Part shown: positions 1 through 10,500 of the stretch, one piece after another | Layout of the letters: each line of letters begins with the position of its first letter | How positions within the stretch are numbered: position 1 is the stretch's first letter | DNA from: Beta vulgaris subsp. vulgaris | Taxonomy: Eukaryota > Streptophyta > Magnoliopsida > Caryophyllales > Amaranthaceae | Assembly: GCF_026745355.1 (NCBI RefSeq) | Contig: NC_079209.1 | Coordinates: 21,470,266-21,534,265, forward strand | DNA length: 64,000 nt | Reading direction: 5' to 3' | Made by a program: the position numbers and the translations under genes | Notes under the pieces: generated by a model | Seen by the model: the letters and a program-made list of their open reading frames with translations, nothing else | The model's database searches: none | What the model was told of the DNA's origin: nothing

Positions 1-440
1 TAGAGAACATTTCAAGTTGAAACTAGCGAGAAATTGTTTGTTGATGCGATCTTTGACGATCAAATCAAGTATTGCCTTGCTTAGATGGACATGTAAGTTA
101 TGCTGGAACCTAAAGTAGAGTTATGTTTCAGTCGCGAAGTAGAGTGTCAAACAACAATTATGCCTTAGCTTTTGCTATTCGCCTATTGGCAAAGAATTTG
201 ACTCAAGAAAGACTTGAGAGTCCCGATTTTGATTGGGACATGTTTGGAAGACTAGCTAAGATCAAACCGTCGTACCTTCAGGGGTAAGTTGACCCATCTT
301 CTTAGAGTCGGATTAGGCGTTTGAAAAGATTTTTGGGGCTGTGAACTGTCCTGAGATGTGAAAGTAGGTCAAGTTATACTGTATCTGAAAGATAGACGAC
401 TTATAGTAGAAAGAGAATGAGACTAGACTCAGTATTATGA

Positions 441-645
441 AGAGTTTATTTGGGAATCCTTTATTGCTGCTTTAAGAGAAAAGTTTTACCCTGCTTTTAT
501 GAGGAAACTAAAAGCCGTTTATAAACCTTAGGATGAGAAGTATGACTATCTCTAAGTATTATAGCAAGTTCTAGCATTGTCTAGATTTGCACTTGAGTAT
601 AGCCATGAGGAGTTAAAGGCTCAATGATTTGAGCAAGCTTTGATT
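441..645 (+). pseudogene. Gag relic of the Ty3/gypsy element
   Basis: A reading frame containing WESFIAALREKFYPAFMRK, then LSRFALEYSHEELKAQ and FEQAL resembles the Retrotrans_gag domain, the capsid-forming part of Ty3/gypsy gag. Several in-frame stops interrupt it (for example after VYKP and after LKAQ). The sequence from 1 to 440 is probably upstream gag but too decayed to follow. No zinc knuckle is visible between this piece and the protease relic, so a deletion has probably fused the two. It is non-functional. Confidence 0.7.
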
Positions 646-949
646 GAGGAAATTCAATTGGGGTTTAGTAGATTTTGAAGTGATTGATTTGCCTATTAGC
701 ATACCTATTGGAGAAATCATAAGGTATACCAAGCTATTTAAAAACCTGCCATTGAAGATAGGAGGCTGTGTCTTTTCATCTGACTTAATTGAGTTTAACT
801 TAGGAGATTTAGATGTGATTCTTGGGATGAACTGGTTGAGTCATTACAAGGCCAGGATCGATTGTGAAGTCCAGAAAGTAGTGTTGAGAAACCCTTCGGG
901 AAAATTTACCTCATATAGACGATTTGGGAAACCTAAAAACTTTGGGTGA
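644..949 (+). pseudogene. Protease relic of the Ty3/gypsy element
   Basis: A 101-codon open frame ends with NLGDLDVILGMNWLSHYKA and IDCEVQKVVL, the C-terminal half of a retropepsin-like aspartic protease of plant Ty3/gypsy elements. The catalytic Asp-Thr-Gly motif that should lie about 50 residues upstream is absent, in line with a deletion at the gag-protease junction. Plant chromovirus proteases normally process the gag-pol polyprotein inside the particle; this copy cannot. It overlaps the next reading-frame segment by a few bases, where a frameshift separates it from the protease-RT linker. Confidence 0.75.
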
Positions 950-2452
950 TCTCTGCTCTACAAGTGCAGAAGTTGATGAGAAAGGGGTGTGAGCTGTTTT
1001 TCTGTAGTGTGCAAGATGTGAGTAAAGAAGCTGAGTTAAAACTTGAGGATGTTCCAATAGTGAATGAGTTTATGGACGTATTTCCGAGGAAATTTCAGGT
1101 ATGCCGCCTGCAAGAGCTGTTGAGTTTACCATAGACTTAGTTCCTGGAACTGCACCTATATCTAAGGCACCTTATAGAATGGCACCTCCTGAGATGAGTG
1201 AGTTAAAGACACAATTGCAAGAACTTTTGGATAAGGGTTATATCAGACCTAGTGCATCGCCTTGGGGAGCTCCTGTTTTGTTCGTGAAGAAAAAGGATGG
1301 GAGTATGAGATTATGTATAGACTATAGGGAGTTGAATAATGTTACCATCAAGAACAAGTACCCTTTGCCTAGAATAGATGACCTATTCGATCAATGAACG
1401 GAGCTAGTGTGTTCTCGAAGATTGACTTACGTTCAGGATATCACCAGTTGAGGGTAGCTGATAAGGATGTACCTAAGACTGCTTTTAGAACGCGTTATGG
1501 TCACTACGAGTTCACTGTAATGCCATTTGGGTTAACCAATGCTCCTGCTATATTTATGGATTTGATGAATAGAATCTTTCATGAGTTTTTAGATAAGTTC
1601 GTAGTGGTTTTCATCGATGACATTTTGATTTATTCGAGGAATGAAACCGAACACGATGAACATTTGAGGATTATCTTAGAAACCTTGAGGAAGAACCAAT
1701 TATATGCCAAGTTCTCTAAGTGTGAGTTTCGTTTGGAGAAAGTAGCATTCTTGGGTCATTTTGTGTCTAAGGAAGGAGTATCTGTAGATCCTGCTAAGAT
1801 TCAAGCTGTGAGTGAGTGGCCAACTCCAAAGAGTGTGACTGACATTAGAAGTTTCTTGGGTTTAGCTGGCTATTATAGGAGATTTGTGAGGGATTTCTCG
1901 AAGATAGCGAGACCTATGACGAATTTAATGAAAAAGGAGACCAAGTTTGAGTGGAATGAGAAGTGTGAGGAAGCCTTCCAGATCTTGAAAGATCGTTTAA
2001 CCACTGCACCTGTCTTAACCCTACCTGATGGGAATGAGGGATTTGAGGTCTATAGTGATGCTTCGAAGAATGGTTTGGGTTGTGTATTGCAACAGAATGG
2101 GAAGGTAATAGCTTATGCATCGCGTCAACTGAAACCCTATGAGGCTAATTACCCTACCCATGATCTAGAGTTAGCTGCCATAGTATTTGCATTGAAGATT
2201 TGGAGACATTATCTTTATGGGGCAACCTGCAAGATATTCACAGACCATAAGAGCTTGAAATACATATTTACCCAAAAAGACTTGAATATGAGACAAAGGA
2301 GATGGCTAGAGTTGATTAAGGATTACGATCTAGACATCCAGTATCATGAAGGGAAAGCCAATGTGGTGGCTGACGCCTTGAGTAGGAAATCGAGTCATAG
2401 CTTGAGTGCTTTGATAGTCCTGAGGAGTTGTGTAGAGATATGCAAAGGTTGA
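946..2452 (+). pseudogene. Reverse transcriptase and RNase H, frameshifted
   Basis: Three overlapping frames carry one ancestral coding region. The linker ends in [11 protein letters not shown], then a shift near 1088 leads into [13 protein letters not shown] and the RT fingers ([32 protein letters not shown]). A second shift near 1395 leads into [15 protein letters not shown], the palm motif [13 protein letters not shown] with its catalytic aspartates, and [12 protein letters not shown]. RNase H follows from about 2040 ([36 protein letters not shown]). The RT copies the element's RNA into cDNA and RNase H removes the template. Catalytic motifs survive, so loss of function is due to the frameshifts. 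The change in frame at the end of RNase H continues into the integrase. Confidence 0.92.
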
Positions 2453-3977
2453 ACCTAGAAATTTTAAATCCTGGGGAAAGTGAGGCTAGACTCAGTAATC
2501 TTTCTTTGGGAGTGTCAATTTTCGATGAGATCATTGAGGGTCAAGTTGGGGATGAGCATCTAGATAAGATAAAAGAGAAAATGAAGCAAGGTAAGGAAGT
2601 AGACTTCAAGATTCATGAGGATGGGAGTCTAAGGTTTAAGGGACGGTGGTGTGTACCACAGAAGTGTGACGACCTAAAAAGACGTCTTATGGATGAGGGC
2701 ATAATACTCCGTATTCTGTGCACCCTGGGGGTGACAAGTTGTATAAGGATCTTAAGGTGATATATTGGTGGCCGAACATGAAACGAGAGGTAGCCGAGTA
2801 TGTGTCTAAGTGTCTAACCTGTCAGAAAGTGAAGATAGACCATAAGAGGCCCATGGGGACAGTCCAACCACTAGAGGTTCCTGGATGGAAGTGGGATTCG
2901 ATTTCTATGGACTTTGTGACTGCCTTACCCAAGTCGAGGAGTGGAAATGATACCATTTGGGTTATAGTGGATAGACTGACCAAGTCCGCTTTTTCATACC
3001 TATTAAGGAGACATGGAAGAGAAGCAACTCGCTACAACCTATATCAAGCATGTAGTGAGATTGCACGGAGTCCCAAAGGACATTATTTCAGACCGTGACT
3101 CTAGATTTCTATCTAAGTTTTGGAAGAAGGTTCAAGCAAACCTTGGGACAACATTAAAGATGAGTACCGCCTTTCACCCTGCGACCGATGGTCAGACTGA
3201 GAGGACTAACCAACTATGGAAGACATGTTGCGAGCTTGTGCTATAGATTTTCAAGGAAGTTGGGAGGACCAATTAGATTTAATTGAGTTCTCTTACAATA
3301 ATAGTTACCATGCGAGTATCAAGATGGCACCTTTTGAGGCGTTATATGGACGGAAGTGTAGAAGTCCCATTTGCTGGAACGACTATAGTGAGAATGTAGT
3401 TTTGGGGACAGAATTCATTGAGGAGACCGTCAAGAACGTTAGATTGATTCAGGCTAGAATTCAAGCTGCGCAAGATAGGCAGAAGAGTTACGCAGACTTA
3501 AAGCGGCGCGAAGATGAGTTCGCTGTAGGTGATAAAGTATTCCTGAAAGTATCACCCACCAAAGGCGTTATGCGATTTGGGAAAAAGGGCAAGCTGAGTG
3601 CTAAATATGTAGGCCCATATGAAATTTTGGAGCGCATTGGGAAAGTAGCTTATAGATTGGCATTGCCAATGGAGTTTGAAAAGATGCACGATGTGTTTCA
3701 CATATCCCAATTGAAGCGCTATATCCCTGATGAGCGCCATGTGTTAGAGCCTGAACGAGTGCAGATAGATAGTAGCCTCACTTATGAGGAAAGACCTGTC
3801 AAGATTCTCGACAGGAAAGTGCGTAGTACGCGTAACAAGGATGTGCATATTGTCAAAGTTCTTTGGTCTAACCACGAGTCAGAAGAGGCAACGTGGGAAG
3901 CCGAAGAGGATATGAAGAAAAAGTATCCAGACCTATTCCTTGAGGTGAGTTACGAGGGCGTAACTCGTTTTCTTTAA
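2428..3977 (+). pseudogene. Integrase with C-terminal chromodomain, frameshifted
   Basis: The zinc-binding HHCC part is read across a frameshift near 2715 (HPGGDKLYKDLK, then YVSKCLTCQKVK). The catalytic core has its first Asp in WDSISMDFVTALPKSRSG, its second in [14 protein letters not shown] and its Glu in [16 protein letters not shown], so the D,D,E set is preserved. Shifts near 3000 and 3220 break the frame. From 3216 an open 253-codon frame carries the core's end (APFEALYGRKCRSP), the GPY/F-like region (YVGPYEILERIGKVAYRL, MHDVFHISQLKRYI) and a chromodomain at about 3790-3940 (VKVLWSNHESEEATWEAE). In chromoviruses the chromodomain is thought to steer integration to particular chromatin. 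The stop lies 280 bp before the 3' LTR. Confidence 0.93.
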
Positions 3978-4259
3978 GGGGGGTAGAATGCGATAAATTT
4001 CGCGCTTTTTGTCTATTTTTATGACATTTTCATGTATATGTATGCCTATGTTGGGCAATTTGCACATGTTAGTGCAAAAGAAGTAGAGTCTCCGCATAAG
4101 AAAAGTGTTCATAAGTGACACAAGTGTTTAAAAATGGGAAAGTGCACCAGAGGCACTATCTTTTCTTCAAAGATTTTCGAAATGATGAGTTCAGACTTTC
4201 GAAAACAAGAGGGTTTTGTGTTAAGTTTCGGGACGAAACTTCTTTTAAGGGGGGTAGAC
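3978..4259 (+). other. Spacer with two polypurine-tract-like motifs before the 3' LTR
   Basis: Noncoding sequence between the pol stop and the 3' LTR. The motif TTTAAGGGGGGTAGA occurs twice, at about 3973-3988 and again at 4245-4259, directly before the LTR. The second is in the right place to be the polypurine tract that primes plus-strand DNA synthesis; the first is probably a duplicate. No coding signal is seen. Confidence 0.65.
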
Positions 4260-6806
4260 TGTAATCCCCCACATTTTTAAAGGATTTTCATAAATATATT
4301 AAGTTATTTATGTAATTATATTAAATCCAAATGAGTTTGGAAAATGATTTGACTTTTAAAAAGGGTTGACTATTTTAAAAGTCAACTAAAAATATTTTTC
4401 TAAGCTTAATAAAGTTTGTAATATTTTAATTAAGCGTGTTTTAAATAAGAGTTTAATTATTAAAAGTATATTTGAAAAGAAACTTAATGGAATCGAAAGC
4501 CCAAAAGAAATAAAAAGGGAAAGGATAATTTGATGACTAAAGTCCTAACAAGCCCATCTTGTTAGTCATCAAAGTTTTAATTATTGAATTCCTTTTCCTA
4601 AGCCCAATAGGATTAGCCTATTGTTTTAATTATTGAATTCCTTTTCCTAAGCCCAATAGGATTAGCCTATTTAAATATCCTAAAACCCAAATATTTTGCC
4701 CTACACTTTATTTTCTCTCTCCTCCCTTGCACGTGATCTTGAGCCTCTCTTCCACTCGACATTTTCTCTCTCCTCTTCCTCTTGAGCGTGACTTTCATCT
4801 TTTCTCTCAAAAATCGTTTCTTCTTCGCTAAGTAACGTTTCTTGTTGAACAAGAAACGTCACAAACCTTTTTTGAAGCCGAAAAAGTGCTGCCGCCGGTC
4901 TCTTGCGTGTTCAGTCCGGCGCCCTCTTTCCTCCTCTTATTTTGGTTGTTTTCTTTACTTCTCCTTTAAGATTCCATTAAAGTTCTAATTTTTATTGTTA
5001 TTTTATTATTATTTGCATGATTTCGATTTGAGTTATTATTTTTATTATGAAATATTATTTTTCGGATCATATGTATAAAAGAAAATTTCAGATTTATTAT
5101 TTTTAGTTTTAATCATGAAAGATGTGATTTTTAGGGTTTTAAATCACTAGAAATCGTATATTTAGAGTATGAATATGAATTTTGATTGGAATACGATTTT
5201 TATATTCATTTAAAATATTTTCAGAAGGTTTAGAAAATTTTATAGTTGCTGGAAATTCAGAAAGTTAATATTTTAAGGTTTTTAATGGTTTTTAATCACT
5301 AGAATAGTTTATCTATACTAGGGATTAAAAATAATGAGAGTTTAAATTATAAAAACGATTTTTAAAGAAGTTTAGAAGGGTTTGGGACGTTTTAAAGTTG
5401 CTGTATTTTTTTAGTACAAGTATTTACTGATTTCTTGGTTGTTTTAGGCGGAGAATTCACTGTAGGGGACTTTTAGTGCTTAAAAGTGGCCTACCGTTAC
5501 GTTTATACGAGGTACGTACATAGTCTACGTGCTAAATGGTTAGAAACATGCTCTAGGGATGTTTTTAATTTGTAGTATCATGTATAGGACCTTGTAGTTC
5601 ATATATATGATTTACTGAGATGGCTTTACATGTTATTTGCTTGTATGCTACATGTAAACTAAGAATATGTTTAAGTATGACTTGTTTGTATGGAAGTTTG
5701 ATGCAAGCAACTAAGTTTAGTTTGGTATTAATTCGTGAGTGAATTAATGTAAGTAAATTGGAATCATGGATTCTTTGAGATTATATTTATCTTATAAGAA
5801 CCGAGGATCTTATTTGGTAATTTTGAGTTATACCTATATAAAGGTACAGTTTACTGTTGGCTAGGTTCAACAGGCAAGTTAGTAAAGAATAAAAGAAGTT
5901 AAAAGAGTCTTGGATGCTAAGTTGTGAACACTTATTAATTCTAAGATTAAAAAGGAGTTTTGTGATGTTATGTGATTATTAGTTGTGAGTATTATGTGCT
6001 TGGTTGGTGTCAACACAAGTATAAAATGAATGCAACGTAAAGTGAAACGAGAATAGGTTATAGACTTTAGACTGGTGCACGTCTAGAGTTGGACACTAAG
6101 GGTTGGGGTACATAGTCCGCCGTGATATGTATCTTCGAGGTTGGATTGATCACCATTCCTCTTTAGTTCAAAGGTTCCTCGATATCGTAGGTCATTCTGG
6201 TTTACGGAGTCATGACCGTATTTCCTATTTCAGTTATAGTCAACTCGTCCCAATAACTATTCCATTTAAAGAAGAAATAAAAGTTAGAGTCTAGTTCAGT
6301 AAGAGTCATCTGCAATTGTTATGTTATTATTATTTTATTCTACAAGTTGTGTTGTAGTATCATGTTTAGGATTATTGTTGTCTGATATGTAGTACTCAGC
6401 TTTGCTGATTACGTGCTTGTCTGTGTTTGTGATCATGGCTTTGCCTATTGATCCTGTGGTGATCCTTCGGGGGAGCAGAGTCAAGAAAGCATTGACATTA
6501 CAGGTTCGGAGATGCATACCATTGGGGAATCTGGAATGGAGAGGCTTTTGTGACATTAGTAGCATTTGAGTTGTTTCTAGGAATTTATATTTTCAGACTT
6601 TAGCTTTAAGTTGGTGTGTTTCAGTTCAAACATTGTTTGACTCTTATTTCATAAGTTTAATAAAGTTGGTTTTGTTTTAGTAAGTTTTCCGCTGCAAAAT
6701 TCTGAGTAAGCCGAAACGTTATCACACGGGCGATAATGCCTGGGTAATTTTCTAAGTTTTATATTATAAGTATTTTCTAGAAAGAGAGAATTATCGGGGT
6801 GTTACA
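4260..6806 (+). repeat. 3' LTR of the Ty3/gypsy element (2.55 kb)
   Basis: It starts TGTAATCCCC directly after the polypurine tract and ends GGGGTGTTACA, giving an imperfect terminal inverted repeat bounded by TG and CA. A TATA-like stretch (ctatttaaata, about 4666-4676) and a CT-rich leader after it suggest the promoter and transcript start. Small ORFs inside are not supported as genes. A 12-bp perfect inverted repeat (TTTGATGACTAA at 4529-4540 and its complement at 4562-4573) could form a hairpin. Confidence 0.88.
4574..4671. repeat. 49-bp tandem duplication inside the LTR
   Basis: Two near-identical 49-bp units (4574-4622 and 4623-4671), each beginning gttttaattattgaattcc and ending ttagcctatt. 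The duplication sits immediately upstream of the presumed TATA box, so it could have changed promoter spacing. This is seen directly; the effect is conjecture. Confidence 0.9.
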
Positions 6807-6946
6807 TCTATGACTCTCCATACCTGGTAGTTGTCGGCTTTGATAAAGATCTCCATTCTGTTCTTCCAGTAAGTGTAATACTTACCATTGAACATTGGTG
6901 GCCTCTGCGTAGAGTACCCTTCTTCCAGTTTCTCTCTAGTATTCAT
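6807..6946 (-). pseudogene. Copia gag N-terminus, truncated after 46 codons
   Basis: The minus-strand frame starts with ATG at 6946-6944 and reads MNTREKLEEGY, then RPPMFNGKYYTYWKNRMEIF and IKADNYQVWRVI. The motif P-hydrophobic-FNG-x-Y-x-x-W-K-x-R-M is the hallmark of the N-terminal part of plant copia gag proteins. The frame is clean up to 6807, where the 3' LTR of the Ty3/gypsy element begins. Gag would package element RNA in cytoplasmic particles. Being cut by an insertion, this copy cannot make a full polyprotein. Confidence 0.85.
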
Positions 6947-6996
6947 ATTTTTCAAGATCTTGAACTCAACAGGGTTTCTTGAATATTAGAGTTCCC

Positions 6997-7010
6997 GCTC
7001 TGATACCAAT
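6997..7010 (-). other. Primer binding site for initiator-Met tRNA
   Basis: Directly inside the LTR the minus strand reads ATTGGTATCAGAGC, matching the usual plant primer site TGGTATCAGAGC, complementary to the 3' end of initiator methionine tRNA. This fixes the element's orientation and the LTR boundary. Confidence 0.88.
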
Positions 7011-8478
7011 TGTTGTATAATATGAGCACTATAAGAGGGGGGGTGAATTATAGTGAGAGAATAAGCACTACTTTTTTTTTACGAGGAAAAACTTCCTAGG
7101 CCTAGTAGGAAGAAACAACCTCGACCACAAGGGATTTTAAACAACTTTCCACTATAATAGGCCAAAACAACTCTGATTACAACCTATTACTTTTCTCTCG
7201 ATTCTCAACTTAAGTCACTCAACTCAAGTTCCCAACGACAGTTCCCAACAACTGACGTTTTCTCTCAAACTTCACTCGAAGTTCCTTTCTCTTTCTCTTT
7301 CTCTTTCTCTTGCTTCACTCAAAGCTTTCTCACACTTACAAGAGTTCACTCAAACCCTTTTTCTCAAAAATACACTTTGTAAAACAATGGAAGAGTAATA
7401 AAAACTCGATTAATGTAAGTATGAATTCTCTTAAGGAAAGGCACTGACACTTTAGATAACTTAAGACAAATTAACTAAGTCAGACACAATTTTCTCAATG
7501 AATTAGGCGCCTATTTATAGACTTTAAGACAAGACATGATTTCCACTAACTTAGACCATTATCACATGTTCTCCATGATTTCTAATTAATTAATTAAATT
7601 AAATTATTTATTCTAAGTCATGTACATCATCCACTAATCCATTACTTCATTCATAGAAGCAGTAACAAAGTACGTGGTTTTGCAAACTTGGAGAATAATT
7701 AATCTTATTTAATTTAATTAAATACTTGGAGGATAATTAACTTAGCCACTAAATCCACTAACTCCATAAACATGAAGCAGTAAACTTTAGGCGTGTAAGC
7801 TAGAATTTAGGAAATAAATAAATAAAAATCCTTTAGCTAGTTTTTAGGAAAAATATCTTTTTCAAAATCTTTTATAAAAACCGGAAAACAGTTTTGTATT
7901 TCGAAAAATCCGAAACATTTTAAAAACCGGAAATAATATTTTTTCGAAAACTAAATCTTTTAAATAAAATATAAAAGATAAAATATATATTTTAAAAAGA
8001 TAAGATTTGAAAATCAGTTATTTTAAAATCAGAAAATCTATTTAAAATCTTTTCCTAACAAACTTAAACTAACTTCCTAAAATTATGGATCTTAGTCAAA
8101 TTATCCCTAAAAACTCTAACAACTATATTGGGCACACAATTACATTAGGCGCACAATATTAGTCACTTAGAGTTCCTAAATTAGTTTTAAAGTCTTGTTC
8201 CCTAATTATTAAGTCTTGTTCCTAAGCCTTGTTCCTATAGTGCCAGGTCTGTTCCTTTCATGGGAACAGAACCAAGTTCCTTTGAGAATTCACCACGAAC
8301 TTAATAAAGCTATTACTCAACCTTAACAAGAAGATTAATAAATACCCTAATGTATTCTAATCTTCATTCCATGCTTGATTCTTCATTTCTCGAACATCTT
8401 TATTCGATCTTGATTAATTCTCCGCTTTAATCTTCAATCAAGTATTCTCTTAGCTCGAGCATGAATTACCTTGCAACA
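7011..8478 (-). repeat. Copia 5' LTR (1.47 kb)
   Basis: On the plus strand it begins TGTTGTATAATATGAG and ends CCTTGCAACA, so the termini form the inverted pair TGTTG/CAACA expected of an LTR. It contains a TCTTTC microsatellite (about 7280-7310) and no credible ORF. Its inner edge is fixed by the primer site; the outer edge is inferred from the matching terminus. Confidence 0.78.
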
Positions 8479-8815
8479 ACATAAATATAATATACTATGT
8501 CTTTTGTGGTTAGGTCATCTTCAAAACTCAAGGGTCAACAAAATCTTTATTATCCCTCTTATATTCTACTTGCATAAATTACCGTGAAAAAAGGGAAATG
8601 AGAACTATATTTTGGGACGGAGGGAGTATAATACTATACTTTTTGGTGGGCCAAGTCTCCTAATAAGAAAATGTAGCAACTAAAAAAAAGCAACCCTTTT
8701 TGGAAAATGTAGCAAATAAATAAAAGCAGAGGGAGTATCAAACTAAAAAACTATCACCAGCATGGCATGCCATAAACAAAACAGCTGTTATTATGTTTAC
8801 AATTTATAAGTATTT
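8479..8815. mobile_element. Stowaway MITE remnants between the copia LTR and PRP39 exon 3
   Basis: At 8614-8626 the sequence GGGACGGAGGGAG followed by TA is the right-hand terminal repeat of a Stowaway (Tc1/mariner) MITE. A weaker match, cagagggagta, lies near 8727-8737. No left terminus CTCCCTCCGTCCC is found, perhaps because the copia element landed in it. No other feature is seen in this interval, which would be intron sequence of the PRP39-like gene if that gene is intact. Confidence 0.6.
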
Positions 8816-8819
8816 CTAC

Positions 8820-10223
8820 CTGCAAACATCCAATGGATCCTCAAAAGACGAGATATCGAAGCTACAATAGTCAACCCATACACCAACAGAATATGGCACT
8901 GCTTCAACTGCCCTTTCAAAGATTCGAACAACACGTTCCGCACTGCATAAGTGTGTCGTATGCTCAGCATACTTCTTCCGGTATCCATGGCAGAGGGGGA
9001 ACTCGGACAAAAACGAGTCATATACCAAACTGATTTTATCTATATCATCCTGCACAATCACAAAATATTCATAATTACATCAAAACAGTAATTTTCCTAA
9101 AAGCAGCATTGTCAAACAGAAAATAATAAATTCAATAAATTCCACATTCCTATATTACCAGCAGCACTTAGTATCTTCCTAGCCCATCTTTTCCTTCTCA
9201 TCCAAAGAAAAAAGAATCAAAGAAATAACTGAAATTTTAATGTAGAGGACATGACAGGAAGCAATCTAACCCTCTCACAAACCCGGAAAAAAAAAGGAGA
9301 AGGGGTTTGGGGAATTCAATTATGGCCTGTTTGGATACAAACATTTCATTTGAAATGCTGGAATTGGGCCAATTCACATGTTTGGCAAACCATAGAATTT
9401 ATAATTGGATTTGACCCAATTCCACATCCATATTAAACATACCTAAACCTATGTCATTTGAAATCCATTAAAAATTGTTGTCATTTGAAATGCAAAATAC
9501 TTCAACTTATCTCATTTCACTCCATCTCCTTCAACGACAAACATCATCTCTTCCTTTCTCTCTCTACTCTTTTTCTCTCTCCTCCATTGGAGCTTTCTCA
9601 AGCTCGAATATGTTTGTTTTTCTAATCTGGATTATTTATTTTATTAGTGAACTCTCTCCTTCATTGAAGCTTTCTCTCTCCTCCATTAACAAACCATCGA
9701 ATTTGTTTTTGTTTGATTGGAAACAAATTCATTACTAAAGCTTTGCTTGATTGGAAGCAAATTCATTACTAAGGATTTGAAATGAATTTTAAAATCCAAC
9801 ATTTGAAATGAATAACCCAAATCCAAACACAACCTTATATTATTTGATTGATGAACAAATAGTTGGTTGCGCCGCATAAGATATACATTGATTGGATAGA
9901 GAACTTTCGGGAAAACTATTTACATGGTACATTTGTTCAACACTCGAGATGAGCGTAGTCCAAGCATCAAAATCCAATGAACCCCGAGCAACAAGTTCAT
10001 TGAGCAGATGTTCATCCAACCCATCTACACAAAAACATAAACAAAATTATAAATAACAAACTATAATTAAAATAAACTATTTATAGTTACAATACTTATT
10101 ATATTACAATGCATTTTGGCACAATAATTAAGAAGTAAACAATAAAATGGAAATGTAAACAATAATAATATGGAAAAAAATGCGAAAATGGAAATGGAAT
10201 TTACCAATAGAGCCTACTGCCAT
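8820..10223 (-). CDS. PRP39: PRP39-like pre-mRNA splicing factor, first three coding exons (gene continues left or is truncated)
   Basis: Three minus-strand exons join in phase: 10223-10205 (ATG, MAVGSI), 10024-9924 (GLDEHLLNELVARGSLDFDA, then WTTLISSVEQMYH) and 9049-8820 (DDIDKISLVYDSFLSEFPLC, ERVVRIFERAVEAVPYSVGV, WVDYCSFDI). All junctions use GT and AG. The exon phases (1 base, then 2; then phase 0) fit without any stop. The protein matches the N-terminal HAT repeats of PRP39, a U1 snRNP component needed for 5' splice-site selection in the nucleus. The start ATG has a good context (ccATGG), but a more upstream exon cannot be excluded. In the usually conserved GYWKKY the Trp is replaced by Arg. 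Later exons are not in the window; the nested copia/gypsy elements would sit in the following intron. It may be a live gene with a large intron or a 5' fragment. Confidence 0.78.
9323..9834. mobile_element. Harbinger (Tourist-like) MITE in a PRP39 intron
   Basis: Terminal repeats TGGCCTGTTTGGAT on the left and ATCCAAACACAACC on the right match at 10 of 14 positions and are flanked by TTA on both sides (9320-9322 and 9835-9837), the target duplication typical of PIF/Harbinger. It is 512 bp long and has no transposase. Its left subterminal stretch (gaattgggccaattcac, then tttggcaaa) is nearly the same as the left part of the Harbinger element starting near 10500, so it looks like a deletion derivative of that family. 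Confidence 0.8.
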
Positions 10224-10500
10224 GGAAATATGCCAACTTTGGAAGGAGCAGGAAAATCAACAAATATCCGTAAAATAAAAAAGGAGAGGAATTAATGTGA
10301 GTACATAATATTGAATACTGATCTCTACTTTTTAGGGTTTAAACATTTATGGACCGTTTAATCTCCAAAGTCTGAGATTTTTCTTGTTTAGCTTCTAGTA
10401 AGATGATGAGTGTACCTGCGTGAGCTGCTCCTGTGAAAGAACCCGAACTGCGATACTTTGTGGTGTGACGGGTGTCTGTCCTGGTGACGGTGATGGACGG
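10224..10500 (-). promoter_or_regulatory. Presumed upstream/5' leader region of the PRP39-like gene
   Basis: About 280 bp separate the PRP39 start codon from the left end of the Harbinger element. The part near 10430-10510 has an open minus-strand frame ending at a possible donor (gtacac), but its phase does not join to the ATG exon, so it was not added to the gene. No TATA box is obvious. If the gene is live, the Harbinger element occupies its promoter region. Confidence 0.35.

Larger units (their letters stand above)
1..6806 (+). mobile_element. Ty3/gypsy chromodomain retrotransposon (Tekay-like), cut off at left window edge
   Basis: The order gag relic, protease relic, reverse transcriptase, RNase H, integrase and chromodomain is read on the plus strand, followed by a polypurine tract and a 3' LTR. 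That order, with integrase after RNase H, defines Ty3/gypsy, and the chromodomain after integrase places it among chromoviruses. The long LTR starting TGTAATCCCC and ending GGGGTGTTACA fits the Tekay/Del lineage (lineage is inference). The 5' LTR and primer site lie left of the window. Several frameshifts and stops make it non-autonomous. It ends exactly where a minus-strand copia gag begins at 6807, so it appears inserted in that element. The expected target duplication partner of tctat (6807-6811) is off-window. Confidence 0.93.
6807..8478 (-). mobile_element. 5' end of a Ty1/copia retrotransposon, interrupted by the Ty3/gypsy insertion
   Basis: Read on the minus strand: an LTR (8478 to 7011), a primer binding site, then the first 46 codons of gag, which stop abruptly at the end of the Ty3/gypsy LTR (6806/6807). 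The rest of the element should lie left of the window, on the far side of the younger gypsy insertion. The LTR length (1.47 kb) and gag start fit a SIRE/Maximus-like lineage, but this is tentative. Confidence 0.82.
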
